A stretch of 64,000 nucleotides of DNA, from contig JAWLGP010000011.1 in NCBI GenBank assembly GCA_041685045.1, positions 74,157-138,156 on the forward strand, written 5' to 3'. Positions 16,364-24,221 of the stretch are shown here, piece by piece (position 1 is the stretch's first letter; each line of letters opens with the position of its first letter). A model generated the notes under the pieces. That model made no database searches. It was not told the origin of the DNA and worked only from the letters and a program-made list of their open reading frames with translations. Position numbers and translations under genes: made by a program. Origin of the DNA: Thiohalomonas sp041685045 (GTDB lineage Bacteria > Pseudomonadota > Gammaproteobacteria > Thiohalomonadales > Thiohalomonadaceae).

Positions 16364-17620
16364 TCACTGACCGGCGGCCGCTTCGGCCTTCTTGTCGAAC
16401 CACTTTTTCGCCTCGTCGTCCCAGCCGTCCGTGCGGACATAGGGATTCATGCGCGGGCGCTCGATCATGTTCGGGTCGATATCCACGCCGATCCCCTCGA
16501 GGAAGTTCTCCAGGCCGATGCGGTCGATCATCTCGCCGGTACGCTCGTGTTCAAGGGCGTTCTCGGCGAAGAAGTCGATGACGTTACCGGCCATTTCCAC
16601 CAGTTCGTCATAGTCCTCGTCGGTCTCGAGCTTCTTGAACGGGACGATGACGGTGCCCATCAGGTCGCCGATCTTCAAGGTGCGCTTGCCACCGATCAGG
16701 ACCGAAACGCCCTTGTCGTCGCCGGGCGAGAGGGCCTTGGTCAGGACGTTGATGCAGTGCATGCAGCGCACGCAGTCCTGGTTCTTGACCTCGAGGGTGT
16801 CGTCTTCGTTGATGGACAGGGCGTTGGTCGGGCAGCGGGTGATCACGTTATCGACGATCCACTTGCGGCCCTTGGCCTCGACATAATTCTTGAACTCCGC
16901 CTGATCGACCTTCATGTCGTCGCGCCAGGTACCGATCACCGCCATATCGGCGCGCTGGATCGAGTTCATGCAGTCGTTGCCGCAGCCGGAGACCTTGAAC
17001 TTGAACTTGTAAGGCAGGGCCGGGCGGTGCATGTCGTCCAGGAAGGCGTTGACCAGCATGCGATGGATGCGCTGCTCGTCGGCACAGGAGTGCTCGCAGC
17101 GGGCGGAGCCGACGCAGGACATGCCGGTGCGAACGGCGGGGCCGGCGCCACCGAGGTCGAAGCCCAGTTCGTTCAGCGCGTCGAAGGCGGGCTGCACGTT
17201 CTCGGTGGAGACGCCCTGGAACATGATATCCCCGGACTGGCCGTGGAAGGCGATCAGGCCGGAGCCGTACTGCTCCCAGATATCACACATCTTGCGGATG
17301 GTCGCACTGTCGTAGTGCATGCCGGCGGGCGGCTGCACCCGCAAGGTGTGGAATTCCGCCGCTTCCGGGAAGACCGGTTTGCCGCTCTCATCTTTCAGTT
17401 CGGTGAAACGGGGAATGACGCCGCCACCGTAGCCGACCACGCCGACCGTGCCGCCTTTCCAGTACCCTTTCTTGGTTTCATAGGAGGTCTCGAGCTGACC
17501 CAACAGGTCGACCATCATGTCGTTGTCCTTGGCCAGGCGTTTCAGGCCAGTGACAAAGCTTGGCCAAGGACCACTCTCCAGCTGGTCCAGCATCGGCGTA
17601 TCGTGCATCTGTTTTGCCAT
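16364..17620 (-). CDS. dsrA: Orphan second copy of reverse dissimilatory sulfite reductase alpha subunit
   Basis: 418 aa from ATG 17620 with GGGAGAC upstream. It aligns over its full length with DsrA at 39557-40801 and is roughly 85% identical by eye. The siroheme-[4Fe-4S] cysteines (SCVGSARCEHSC and SGCGNDC) and the ferredoxin-domain cysteines (CPTNALS, CVRCMHC) are all kept, so it is not a decayed copy. Differences are scattered, including CADEQRIHRM against CFDEARTMRT after the siroheme site and an extended AEAAAGQ tail. No dsrB or other dsr gene adjoins it, unlike every canonical dsrAB. It could supply an alternative alpha subunit to the same DsrB under other conditions, which is inference. 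Confidence 0.93.
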   Translation of the reverse strand: MAKQMHDTPMLDQLESGPWPSFVTGLKRLAKDNDMMVDLLGQLETSYETKKGYWKGGTVGVVGYGGGVIPRFTELKDESGKPVFPEAAEFHTLRVQPPAGMHYDSATIRKMCDIWEQYGSGLIAFHGQSGDIMFQGVSTENVQPAFDALNELGFDLGGAGPAVRTGMSCVGSARCEHSCADEQRIHRMLVNAFLDDMHRPALPYKFKFKVSGCGNDCMNSIQRADMAVIGTWRDDMKVDQAEFKNYVEAKGRKWIVDNVITRCPTNALSINEDDTLEVKNQDCVRCMHCINVLTKALSPGDDKGVSVLIGGKRTLKIGDLMGTVIVPFKKLETDEDYDELVEMAGNVIDFFAENALEHERTGEMIDRIGLENFLEGIGVDIDPNMIERPRMNPYVRTDGWDDEAKKWFDKKAEAAAGQ

Positions 17621-17888
17621 GTGTCCGTCTCCCAATTGCTGGTCTTAGGTTGTAACCCGCGACCGGGCACGCGACCCCGGCCATACGGGTGCAGTCTGGA
17701 ATGACTCTCTAAAGTAGAGTAGAATGGTCAGGAATTGCGGCAATTACCCGAAAGAGATAGTTGAGCAACCCAATAGGGATAGCGCTGCCTAGACGACGAA
17801 TGCCCAACGCCCCCGGTAGAAGGCTCAAGAAAGGAACACCCGGCCCGCTTGCTAATATTGAGTCAAGCAGACTCAGGGAGGAGCCGCC
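17621..17888. promoter_or_regulatory. Divergent promoter region between orphan dsrA and hibernation factor
   Basis: 268 bases with a small stem ACTCT-ctaaagt-AGAGT near 17703-17719. GGAGGAG precedes the ATG at 17889. It must drive both divergent genes. I did not find promoter elements strong enough to place. Confidence 0.4.
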
Positions 17889-18476
17889 ATGCAGTTGCCG
17901 TTGCAAATCACCTTCCACAACATGGACCCGTCGCCGGTCGTGGAGCAGCGGATCCGCGAAAAGGCGGCCAAGCTCGATCGGTTCTACGACCGGGTGATGA
18001 GCTGCCGGGTGATGGTGGAAATACCCCACAAGCATCAGTACAAAGGCAAGCTTTTCCATGTGCGGGTGGATGTCACCGTGCCCGACCAGGAACTGGTTGC
18101 GAGCCGTAACCCCGATCAGCACCACCGCCATACCGATATCAATGCCGCCATCCGCGACGCCTTCGACGCCATGTATCGGCAGCTGGAGGATTACGCCCGC
18201 AAGCAGCGGGGAGACGTAAAAACCCACGAGCCACCGCCCCACGGGCGGGTAGTCGACCTTTCTGACGACCACGGCACCATCGAGGCGAGCGATGGGCGGC
18301 TGGTCTATTTCCATCGGCATGCGGTGGTGGATGAAGCGTTCGAGAACCTCCGGCAGGGCACGGAGGTGTGGTTCGCGGATGAGGAGGGCGACCAGGGGCC
18401 GCAGGCGTCAACGGTGCATGTGTTGGAGGGACACCACATCTTCGAGCCGCCGGGACACAAGCATCCGGAGTTGTGA
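17889..18476 (+). CDS. HPF/RaiA-family ribosome hibernation factor with cold-shock-like C-terminal domain
   Basis: 195 aa. Residues 1-105 match the HPF/RaiA fold: a QLPLQITFHNMDPSPVVEQR strand-helix start and DINAAIRDAFDAMYRQLEDYARKQ in the second helix. After a Pro/His linker, residues about 117-180 (GRVVDLSDDHGTIEASDGRLVYFHRHAV...GTEVWFADEEGDQGPQAS) resemble a cold-shock nucleic-acid-binding barrel. The protein should bind the 30S subunit under stress, and the extra domain may add RNA contacts. Start chosen at the ATG 6 bases after GGAGGAGCCGCC. It is not obviously linked to the flanking genes. Confidence 0.82.
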   Translation: MQLPLQITFHNMDPSPVVEQRIREKAAKLDRFYDRVMSCRVMVEIPHKHQYKGKLFHVRVDVTVPDQELVASRNPDQHHRHTDINAAIRDAFDAMYRQLEDYARKQRGDVKTHEPPPHGRVVDLSDDHGTIEASDGRLVYFHRHAVVDEAFENLRQGTEVWFADEEGDQGPQASTVHVLEGHHIFEPPGHKHPEL

Positions 18477-18556
18477 TGAACGGTGCCCCGCCGAGCGCCC
18501 CATCGCGCCGAGAGGCGCTTCTATCAAATTAGCGTCGGCGTGGCACCGGCGCGGGC

Positions 18557-18658
18557 TTGTGGGAGGGCCGTCCCGGCGCGATGCAGAGTTCGGGTGGGAC
18601 GGAGAACATCATGGCTCCGCACAGCTCAATCGCGGCGAGGACGCCCCTCCCACAATCC
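18557..18658. repeat. 102-base palindromic intergenic element, copy 1
   Basis: Opens TTGTGGGAGGGCCGTCC and closes with GGACGCCCCTCCCACAA, so the ends are near-complementary. GGCGCGATGCAGAG and CAATCGCGGC lie inside the arms. A second, very similar copy follows after 20 bases. This is BIME/REP-like intergenic DNA with no coding content. Confidence 0.8.
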
Positions 18659-18678
18659 AGGCCGGAGCAGCACAGAGT

Positions 18679-18780
18679 TTGTGGGAGGGCCGTCGCCGGC
18701 GCGATGCAGAGTTTGGTTGGGCGGAAAACATCACGGCTCCGCCCAGCTTAATCGCGGCGAGGACGCCCCTCCCACAATCC
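18679..18780. repeat. 102-base palindromic intergenic element, copy 2
   Basis: Same layout and nearly the same sequence as the copy at 18557-18658, including the terminal TTGTGGGAGGG / CCCCTCCCACAA inverted ends and the central GCTCCGC motif. The inner parts differ in compensating ways (GGTGGGACGGAG...CTCCGCACAGC against GGTTGGGCGGAA...CTCCGCCCAGC), consistent with a folded structure being kept. Confidence 0.8.
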
Positions 18781-18870
18781 GGGGCATGGCAGGCGTCCGT
18801 TTTGCTGCGATTGCGGCGCGGGAACCGGTGTAGGGCGCTCCTACAGATTGTGCTGCGGCTCGGGTAGAAT

Positions 18871-18897
18871 GGCGGCTGTTTTTCAACCGGAGCCGCC
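18871..18897 (+). promoter_or_regulatory. Hairpin overlapping the crcB ribosome-binding site
   Basis: GGCGGCT (18871-18877) pairs perfectly with AGCCGCC (18891-18897), one base before the crcB ATG. The likely Shine-Dalgarno GGAG (18889-18892) lies at the loop/stem boundary, so the stem could limit translation. It does not match the fluoride riboswitch consensus. Confidence 0.4.
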
Positions 18898-18898
18898 C

Positions 18899-19276
18899 AT
18901 GTCGCAAACGCTCGCCATTGCAGGAGGCGGTGCCTTGGGTGCTCTGTTGCGCTTTTGGGTCTCGGGCTGGGTTTACTCGCTGACCGGCCGGGGGTTTCCC
19001 TGGGGCACGCTGGCGGTGAACGTGGCGGGCTCATTGGTAATGGGCGCGTTGTACGTCTGGCTGGTGGAGCGGTCAATCCTGGCGGCGGAGTGGCGGGCCT
19101 TTCTGATGATCGGGCTGCTCGGGGCCTTCACCACCTTCTCCACCTTTTCCATCGAGACCTTGAACCTGGTTCAGAGCGGTGAGCCGCTCAAGGGGCTGGC
19201 CAACATGGTCGCCAGTGCCTTGCTCTGTGTTTTGGCCGCCTGGGGCGGCGTGGTGGCCGGGAGGCAGTGGCTATGA
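18899..19276 (+). CDS. crcB: Fluoride ion channel CrcB/FluC
   Basis: 125 aa, four hydrophobic helices. Family motifs are GGALGALLRFWVSG, GTLAVNVAGSLVMGAL (the conserved Asn of the pore) and GAFTTFSTFSIE (the Phe/Thr fluoride track). It exports fluoride as a dual-topology dimer. The ATG at 18899 is chosen because it directly begins the first helix. A DUF190 gene overlaps its stop by 4 bases, a common CrcB partner. Confidence 0.93.
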   Translation: MSQTLAIAGGGALGALLRFWVSGWVYSLTGRGFPWGTLAVNVAGSLVMGALYVWLVERSILAAEWRAFLMIGLLGAFTTFSTFSIETLNLVQSGEPLKGLANMVASALLCVLAAWGGVVAGRQWL

Positions 19277-19578
19277 ACGGAACCGAAGTGACCGTGGTCC
19301 GGATATACCTGAGCGAAGGCCACGCCCAGTTGGAGACCTTGATCAAGCGGCTGCACGACTGGGAGCACCTGCGTGGGCTGACCGTGTTTCGTGGGATCGC
19401 CGGCTACGGCACATCCGGGAAGCTGCATACGACCAAGCTGGTGGACCTTTCGCTCGACCTGCCGGTCGTGGTCGAATTCTTCGATGAACCCGAGAAGATA
19501 CGGGCGGTGCTCGCTCACCTGGGCGAAATCGTCAAACCGGGCCACATGTTGAGCTGGTCGGCCGTCATCAATGCATGA
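19273..19578 (+). CDS. DUF190 family protein
   Basis: 101 aa from the ATG overlapping the crcB stop (ATGA). It matches the DUF190 pattern: VRIYLSEGH near the start, LIKRLHDWEHLRGLTVFRGIAGYG and LPVVVEFFDEPEKI. The fold is PII-like and the protein is frequently encoded beside crcB. Its role is unknown; modulation of fluoride export is an inference from neighbourhood. Confidence 0.88.
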   Translation: MNGTEVTVVRIYLSEGHAQLETLIKRLHDWEHLRGLTVFRGIAGYGTSGKLHTTKLVDLSLDLPVVVEFFDEPEKIRAVLAHLGEIVKPGHMLSWSAVINA

Positions 19579-19633
19579 ACAATCCTCCGGCGCGACCGGG
19601 GCATAACAACGAACTTGAAGGTAAGGCAGTCAG

Positions 19634-20917
19634 ATGCTCGATCCGAAGCTGTTTCGCAGTGATTTGCAGGAAGTCGCCGGCCAGTTGGCACGGCGCGGTT
19701 TTGTTTTGGATACCGACGCCATCGCTGGCCTGGAGGCGGAGCGCAAGACGATTCAGACCACCACCCAGGAGCTGCAGAGCGAGCGCAACGCGCGCTCCAA
19801 GGCCATCGGCCAGGCCAAGGCCAAGGGCGAGGACATTCAGCCCCTGCTGGATGCGGTGGCCGACCTGGGCGACAAGCTGAAGGCTGCCGAGGCGCGGCTG
19901 GGGGAGATCCAGCATGAGCTGGATGTGATTCTGCTCGGGGTACCCAACATCCCGCACGAGTCGGTGCCGAAGGGCAAGAGCGAGGAGGACAACGTCGAGG
20001 TGCGCCGCTGGGGAACGCCCCGCGAATTCAGCTTCGAGCCGCAGGACCACGTGGACCTCGGCGCCGCCCTGGGGCAGATGGACCCGGATACCGCCGCCAA
20101 GATCACCGGGTCGCGCTTTACGGTGATGACCGGCCCGCTGGCCCGCCTGCACCGCGCCCTGATCCAGTTCATGCTGGACCTGCACACCACCGAGCACGGC
20201 TACCGTGAGGCCTACGTGCCCTACATGGTCAATGCCGAGAGCCTGCGCGGTACCGGCCAGTTGCCCAAGTTCGAGGCGGATCTGTTCAAGCTCTCCGGCG
20301 ACTTCGACTACTACCTGATCCCGACTGCCGAGGTGCCGGTGACCAACATGGTGCGCGACGCGATCGTCGCGGCCGAGGCGATGCCGCTCAAGTTTGCGGC
20401 CCACACCCCCTGTTTCCGCAGCGAGGCCGGCTCTTACGGCAAGGACACCCGCGGCATGATCCGCCAGCACCAGTTCGAGAAGGTGGAACTGGTGCAGATC
20501 GTCCAGCCGGAGAACTCGTTTGCCGCGCTGGAGGAACTCACCGGCCACGCCGAAGAGGTGCTCAAGCGGCTGGAGTTGCCGTACCGGGTGATGAACCTCT
20601 GCGCCGGCGACATCGGCTTTTCCTCGTCCAAGACCTACGACCTCGAGGTGTGGCTGCCGGGGCAGGGCAAGTATCGCGAGATCTCCTCCTGCTCCAATTT
20701 CCAGGACTTTCAGGCCCGCCGCCTGCAGGCGCGCTGGCGCAATCCGGAGACCGGCAAGCCGCAGTTGGCACACACGCTGAATGGCTCCGGCCTGGCAGTG
20801 GGGCGTACCCTGGTGGCGATCATGGAGAACTATCAGGACGAGGGTGGCCGGATTGTGGTACCGGCTGCGCTGCAGGGCTACATGGGTGGTTTGACCCACA
20901 TCGAGGCACAGCGGTAA
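19634..20917 (+). CDS. serS: Seryl-tRNA synthetase
   Basis: 427 aa, normal family length. The N-terminal coiled-coil arm (about residues 30-105) is rich in Glu, Lys and Arg. Class II motif 2 is FRSEAGSYGKDTRGMIRQHQ and motif 3 includes NGSGLAVGRTLVAIMENYQ. It charges tRNA-Ser and also supplies Ser-tRNA-Sec. It follows DUF190 by 55 bases. No T-box or other leader was seen. Confidence 0.97.
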   Translation: MLDPKLFRSDLQEVAGQLARRGFVLDTDAIAGLEAERKTIQTTTQELQSERNARSKAIGQAKAKGEDIQPLLDAVADLGDKLKAAEARLGEIQHELDVILLGVPNIPHESVPKGKSEEDNVEVRRWGTPREFSFEPQDHVDLGAALGQMDPDTAAKITGSRFTVMTGPLARLHRALIQFMLDLHTTEHGYREAYVPYMVNAESLRGTGQLPKFEADLFKLSGDFDYYLIPTAEVPVTNMVRDAIVAAEAMPLKFAAHTPCFRSEAGSYGKDTRGMIRQHQFEKVELVQIVQPENSFAALEELTGHAEEVLKRLELPYRVMNLCAGDIGFSSSKTYDLEVWLPGQGKYREISSCSNFQDFQARRLQARWRNPETGKPQLAHTLNGSGLAVGRTLVAIMENYQDEGGRIVVPAALQGYMGGLTHIEAQR

Positions 20918-21015
20918 GTTTCTGATTTGGCGCCCTATCCCCAACGGGGGACTGGGTTAATTGCCGATAGTCGCTAGACTGGTCGGCCAATATTAGAATG
21001 TTTGAATGTAGAGCC

Positions 21016-22440
21016 ATGGACCTCCTTCCGGTTTTCATGAACATCCGCGGCCGCCGCGCTTTGGTGGTGGGCGGTGGCGAGGTGGCAGCCCGTAAAGCGG
21101 GACTGCTGCTCGAAGCGGGCGCTGCCGTGACGGTGGTGGCCCCGGACCTCTGCTCGACATTGAGCCGGCAGGCGGGTGAGGGACGGATCGACTATCGTCC
21201 CGGCCGCTTCGCACCGGCCGACCTCGATGGCGCGGTGCTGGCGATCGCGGCCACCGATGATGAGGCGGTCAACCGTGAGGTGTCGGAACTGGCGCAGGCA
21301 AACGCTGTACCGGTCAACGTGGTGGATAACCCGGAGCTTTGCAGCTTCGTGATGCCTTCGATTATCGACCGCTCGCCGGTGCAGATCGCCGTCTCGACCG
21401 GCGGCGCCTCGCCGGTACTGGCGCGGCTGCTGCGGGCCAAGCTGGAGTCGGCCATTCCCATCGCCTATGGCCGGCTGGCGGCGCTGTTGGACCGCTTCCG
21501 CGACAAGGTCAAGGCCCGCTTCTCCGACGTCAACGCACGCCGCGATTTCTGGGAGCATGTCATCCAGGGGCGAATCGCCGAGCTGGTATTCGCCGGTAAG
21601 GACGCCGATGCGGAGGCTGCACTGGAAGAGGCCATTCAGCAGGGCGAGGAGCGGGAACTGGGCGAGGTCTACCTGGTCGGCGGCGGCCCCGGTGACCCGG
21701 ATCTGCTCACCTTCCGTGCCCTGCGGCTGATGCAACAGGCGGACGTGATCGTGTACGACCGATTGGTCTCCAAGGAGGTGCTGGACCTGTGCCGGCGCGA
21801 TGCCGAGCGCGTCTATGTCGGCAAGGAGCGCGACAACCACGCGGTGCCGCAGAACGAAATCAACCAGCTACTGGTGGATTTGGCCAAGCAGGGCAGGCGC
21901 GTCTGTCGGCTGAAAGGCGGCGACCCGTTCGTGTTCGGCCGCGGTGGCGAGGAGATCGAGACCCTGACCGCCCAGCAGGTCAATTTCCAGGTGGTGCCCG
22001 GCATCACTGCGGCACTGGGGACGGCGGCCTACGCCGGCATCCCGCTGACCCATCGCGATCATTCGCAAGCGGCGGTGTTCGTCACCGGACACCTGAAAGA
22101 CGGCACCATGAACCTCAACTGGCCGGCGCTGGCGCAGCCCAACCAGACCGTGGTGTTCTACATGGGCCTCAAGGGCCTGCCGATCATCTGCAAGATGCTG
22201 ATGGAGCACGGCCTGCCGGGCGATACTCCGATCGGTCTGGTGCAGCAGGCGACCACACCGATGCAGCGCGTCTTCACCGGCACCCTGGCGGACATGCCGG
22301 AGCGGCTGAAAGGCAGCGAGATCAAGCCGCCCACCCTGATCATCGTCGGCAGCGTGGTGACCCTGCACGAGAAGCTGGGCTGGTTCCGCTCCGAGGAGAT
22401 GCGCCGGCGGGGGGAGGGGGCTCAGGGCAGTGCTGCTTAG
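21016..22440 (+). CDS. cysG: Siroheme synthase CysG
   Basis: 474 aa, the full trifunctional form. The N-terminal dehydrogenase/ferrochelatase half has ALVVGGGEVAARKAGLLLEAG and STGGASPVLARLLR. The C-terminal uroporphyrinogen III methyltransferase half has VYLVGGGPGDPDLLTFRALR, CRLKGGDPFVFGRGGEE and VVPGITAALG. It produces siroheme for both DsrA copies and for any assimilatory sulfite reductase. The start is the ATG at 21016, at the onset of the DLLPVFMNIRGRR strand. Confidence 0.96.
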   Translation: MDLLPVFMNIRGRRALVVGGGEVAARKAGLLLEAGAAVTVVAPDLCSTLSRQAGEGRIDYRPGRFAPADLDGAVLAIAATDDEAVNREVSELAQANAVPVNVVDNPELCSFVMPSIIDRSPVQIAVSTGGASPVLARLLRAKLESAIPIAYGRLAALLDRFRDKVKARFSDVNARRDFWEHVIQGRIAELVFAGKDADAEAALEEAIQQGEERELGEVYLVGGGPGDPDLLTFRALRLMQQADVIVYDRLVSKEVLDLCRRDAERVYVGKERDNHAVPQNEINQLLVDLAKQGRRVCRLKGGDPFVFGRGGEEIETLTAQQVNFQVVPGITAALGTAAYAGIPLTHRDHSQAAVFVTGHLKDGTMNLNWPALAQPNQTVVFYMGLKGLPIICKMLMEHGLPGDTPIGLVQQATTPMQRVFTGTLADMPERLKGSEIKPPTLIIVGSVVTLHEKLGWFRSEEMRRRGEGAQGSAA

Positions 22441-22662
22441 AACCTGCCGCAGAGACGCGGAGGCGCAGAGGGTTTGAGATTGGGCTTGTTGCCCGTTGGT
22501 TGGTGCCGGGTAGGATGGGATTCCGGGGCTTCGGTGAGCCTATCGCGCCGGGGCATAAACCCCCGGCGCGATGCGCCGCCCGGTGACGGCTTTGCTTCAA
22601 TGTCGCCACTGACGCGTGGGTCCTGAGAAGCAATAAAGTCCTCCGCGTCTCTGCGGCAGGTT
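22441..22662. repeat. 22-bp perfect inverted repeat pair between convergent genes
   Basis: The arm at 22441-22462 (begins AACCTGCCGCAGAGACGC) is exactly complementary to 22641-22662, enclosing about 178 bases. The left arm starts directly after the cysG stop, and the right arm ends 4 bases before the rhodanese stop. The enclosed DNA contains a GCGCCGGGG/CCCCCGGCGC stem. A related arm pair occurs at 41509-41618. Confidence 0.8.
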
Positions 22663-22666
22663 TTAA

Positions 22667-23131
22667 TCAGGCAGGCCGCCGCTGATCCGCCCGCACGTTC
22701 GGTGCGAAGTACTCGTCGGCGGCATCGATATCGACCTCGCCGCCGTCCTTGTCCTTAAGCGGCTGTTCGAAATCATTCCAGCCGCGGACGCCGGTCTTGA
22801 GGGAGCAGACGTTTTTGTAGCCCATGCGCTGCATGGTATGGGCGGCGAGTACGCTGCGGTAGCCGGAACGGCAGATCACGACCACTTCGCGTTCGCGGGC
22901 CTGCACCAGTTCCGGTACGGTTTCCTCGTAATCCCACTCGCAGGCGGACTCGAGCACGCCACGGGGCACGTTGAGGGAATTCGGGATGTGCATGGCGTCG
23001 AACTCGTAGGGTTCGCGGATGTCGAGCAGCAGCAGGTCGGGATTGGCTTCCACGCGCTCGGCGAGGTCCCAGGGGAAGATTTCGGAAACGTCAGTGAGGC
23101 ATTCAGCGACAAGATCGGTATAGGTCTTCAT
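22667..23131 (-). CDS. Rhodanese-like sulfurtransferase domain protein
   Basis: 154 aa, single rhodanese domain. LLLLDIREPYEFDAMHIPNSLNVPRG is the typical entry motif, and the catalytic loop VICRSGYRS holds the persulfide cysteine (CRSGYR matches the six-residue active loop). An acidic tail follows. It could accept and pass sulfane sulfur in the cytoplasm, feeding the Tus/Dsr relay; this is inference from chemistry and from sulfur genes nearby. It is convergent with cysG. Confidence 0.88.
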   Translation of the reverse strand: MKTYTDLVAECLTDVSEIFPWDLAERVEANPDLLLLDIREPYEFDAMHIPNSLNVPRGVLESACEWDYEETVPELVQAREREVVVICRSGYRSVLAAHTMQRMGYKNVCSLKTGVRGWNDFEQPLKDKDGGEVDIDAADEYFAPNVRADQRRPA

Positions 23132-23247
23132 GTCGAAAAGATAGCGTTTAAATTGAATGGAATGGTCGGAAATTGGCGGATTCTATCCCCTTTGCCCGGA
23201 TAGCTCAAAACGCAGCAGTCCAAGTGCCGTTCCAGCGGAGATTAACG

Positions 23248-23634
23248 ATGACGGTGGAAAAATTCATTCCCATTAAGGATGAGAGCCAAGCGGAGGTCGA
23301 CCCGCGACTGGAGGCGTTCAGTTCTCCGTGCGAGGGCAAAGAGCCCTATGTGCTGATGGTGCTGGGTGACAGCATGGCGCCGGAGTTTCTCGAAGGCGAC
23401 GTCGTCGTCATCGAGCCGGGACATCCGGTGAAGGACGGCTGTTATGTGGTGGCCCAGCGCCAAGGTGAGTACACGTTCCGCAAGCTGCGGGTGGTCGGAG
23501 AGCGCTTCTACCTGGAGGCGGAGAACCACGCCTATCCTGCCGAACAACTCGACAGCCTTGATCAGGTAAAGGGTGTGATCACCCAACGTAAACGCCCGGG
23601 AGGCGGGCGCAAGAACCGCAAGAATTACGAGTGA
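23248..23634 (+). CDS. S24/LexA-like peptidase-domain protein without HTH
   Basis: 128 aa from ATG 23248, with GCGGAG 7 bases upstream. The LexA/UmuD catalytic fold shows in MVLGDSMAPEFLEGDVVVIEPG, where Ser of GDSM is the nucleophile. FRKLRV supplies a candidate Lys. No N-terminal DNA-binding helix-turn-helix is present, so it is not a repressor of the usual type. The C-terminus is basic (KRPGGGRKNRKNY). The role is unknown; it could be a self-cleaving regulator, UmuD-like, or an inactive member. Confidence 0.72.
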   Translation: MTVEKFIPIKDESQAEVDPRLEAFSSPCEGKEPYVLMVLGDSMAPEFLEGDVVVIEPGHPVKDGCYVVAQRQGEYTFRKLRVVGERFYLEAENHAYPAEQLDSLDQVKGVITQRKRPGGGRKNRKNYE

Positions 23635-23712
23635 TGTCTCCGTAGTCCTACCCATGCGTGTCCCGGGCTTGCCGTCTACGCTTCGGGCAAAGGCCTACGG
23701 GAGGATTGACGC

Positions 23713-24201
23713 ATGAACACACGGATGCTGCTCTGTGCGGTGCTGGCGCTGACGATGGGAGCCGTGTCGGCCCAGGAGACCGACAACAATCTTTACTTTG
23801 GCATAAGCGCGGGTACGACCGACCCGGATGTCGGTGATGAAGACACCGGCTACAAGTTCATGCTCGGGTATCGGGCAGCGCCCTGGATCGATGTTGAGGC
23901 CGCCTTCATCGACATGGGCGACTTCGGTCCCCTCGAGGTGGTCGGCTTTCAGGCGGCCGGCCTTGCCAAGTACCCGCTCGGCGACCTCGAGATCTTCGGC
24001 AAGGCCGGGATTTTCGCGTGGGATACCTCCGGCGATGACCTGGCCTTCTTCGATGACACCGGTGTGGACCCGCTGTTCGGTCTGGGCGCCAGCTACCGGT
24101 TCAGCGAGGAGTTCAGCGTACGGGCGGAATTCGAGCGCTTCTATGAAGTCGATGACGTCGACATCGACATGTATTCGATCGGTGTGACCTACGACTTCTG
24201 A
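23713..24201 (+). CDS. Small outer-membrane beta-barrel protein
   Basis: 162 aa. A signal peptide (LLCAVLALTMGAVSAQE) precedes short amphipathic strands: NLYFGISAGT, YKFMLGYRAAPWIDVEAAF, LEIFGKAGIFAW, FGLGASYRFSEEFSVRAEFERF. The end is YSIGVTYDF with terminal Phe. This matches eight-strand OmpA/OmpW-like barrels. The acidic loops (TDPDVGDEDT, DDVDIDMY) are notable. No ligand can be assigned. Confidence 0.78.
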   Translation: MNTRMLLCAVLALTMGAVSAQETDNNLYFGISAGTTDPDVGDEDTGYKFMLGYRAAPWIDVEAAFIDMGDFGPLEVVGFQAAGLAKYPLGDLEIFGKAGIFAWDTSGDDLAFFDDTGVDPLFGLGASYRFSEEFSVRAEFERFYEVDDVDIDMYSIGVTYDF

Positions 24202-24221
24202 TCACGACCGCGTGATTGCGG

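Noticed and set aside
16364..17620. Orphan dsrA as a pseudogene
   Set aside because: The frame is intact, all cofactor ligands are kept and substitutions are spread in a way consistent with selection.
18781..18898. Fluoride riboswitch before crcB
   Set aside because: The conserved crcB-motif sequence and pseudoknot could not be found; only a simple stem is present.
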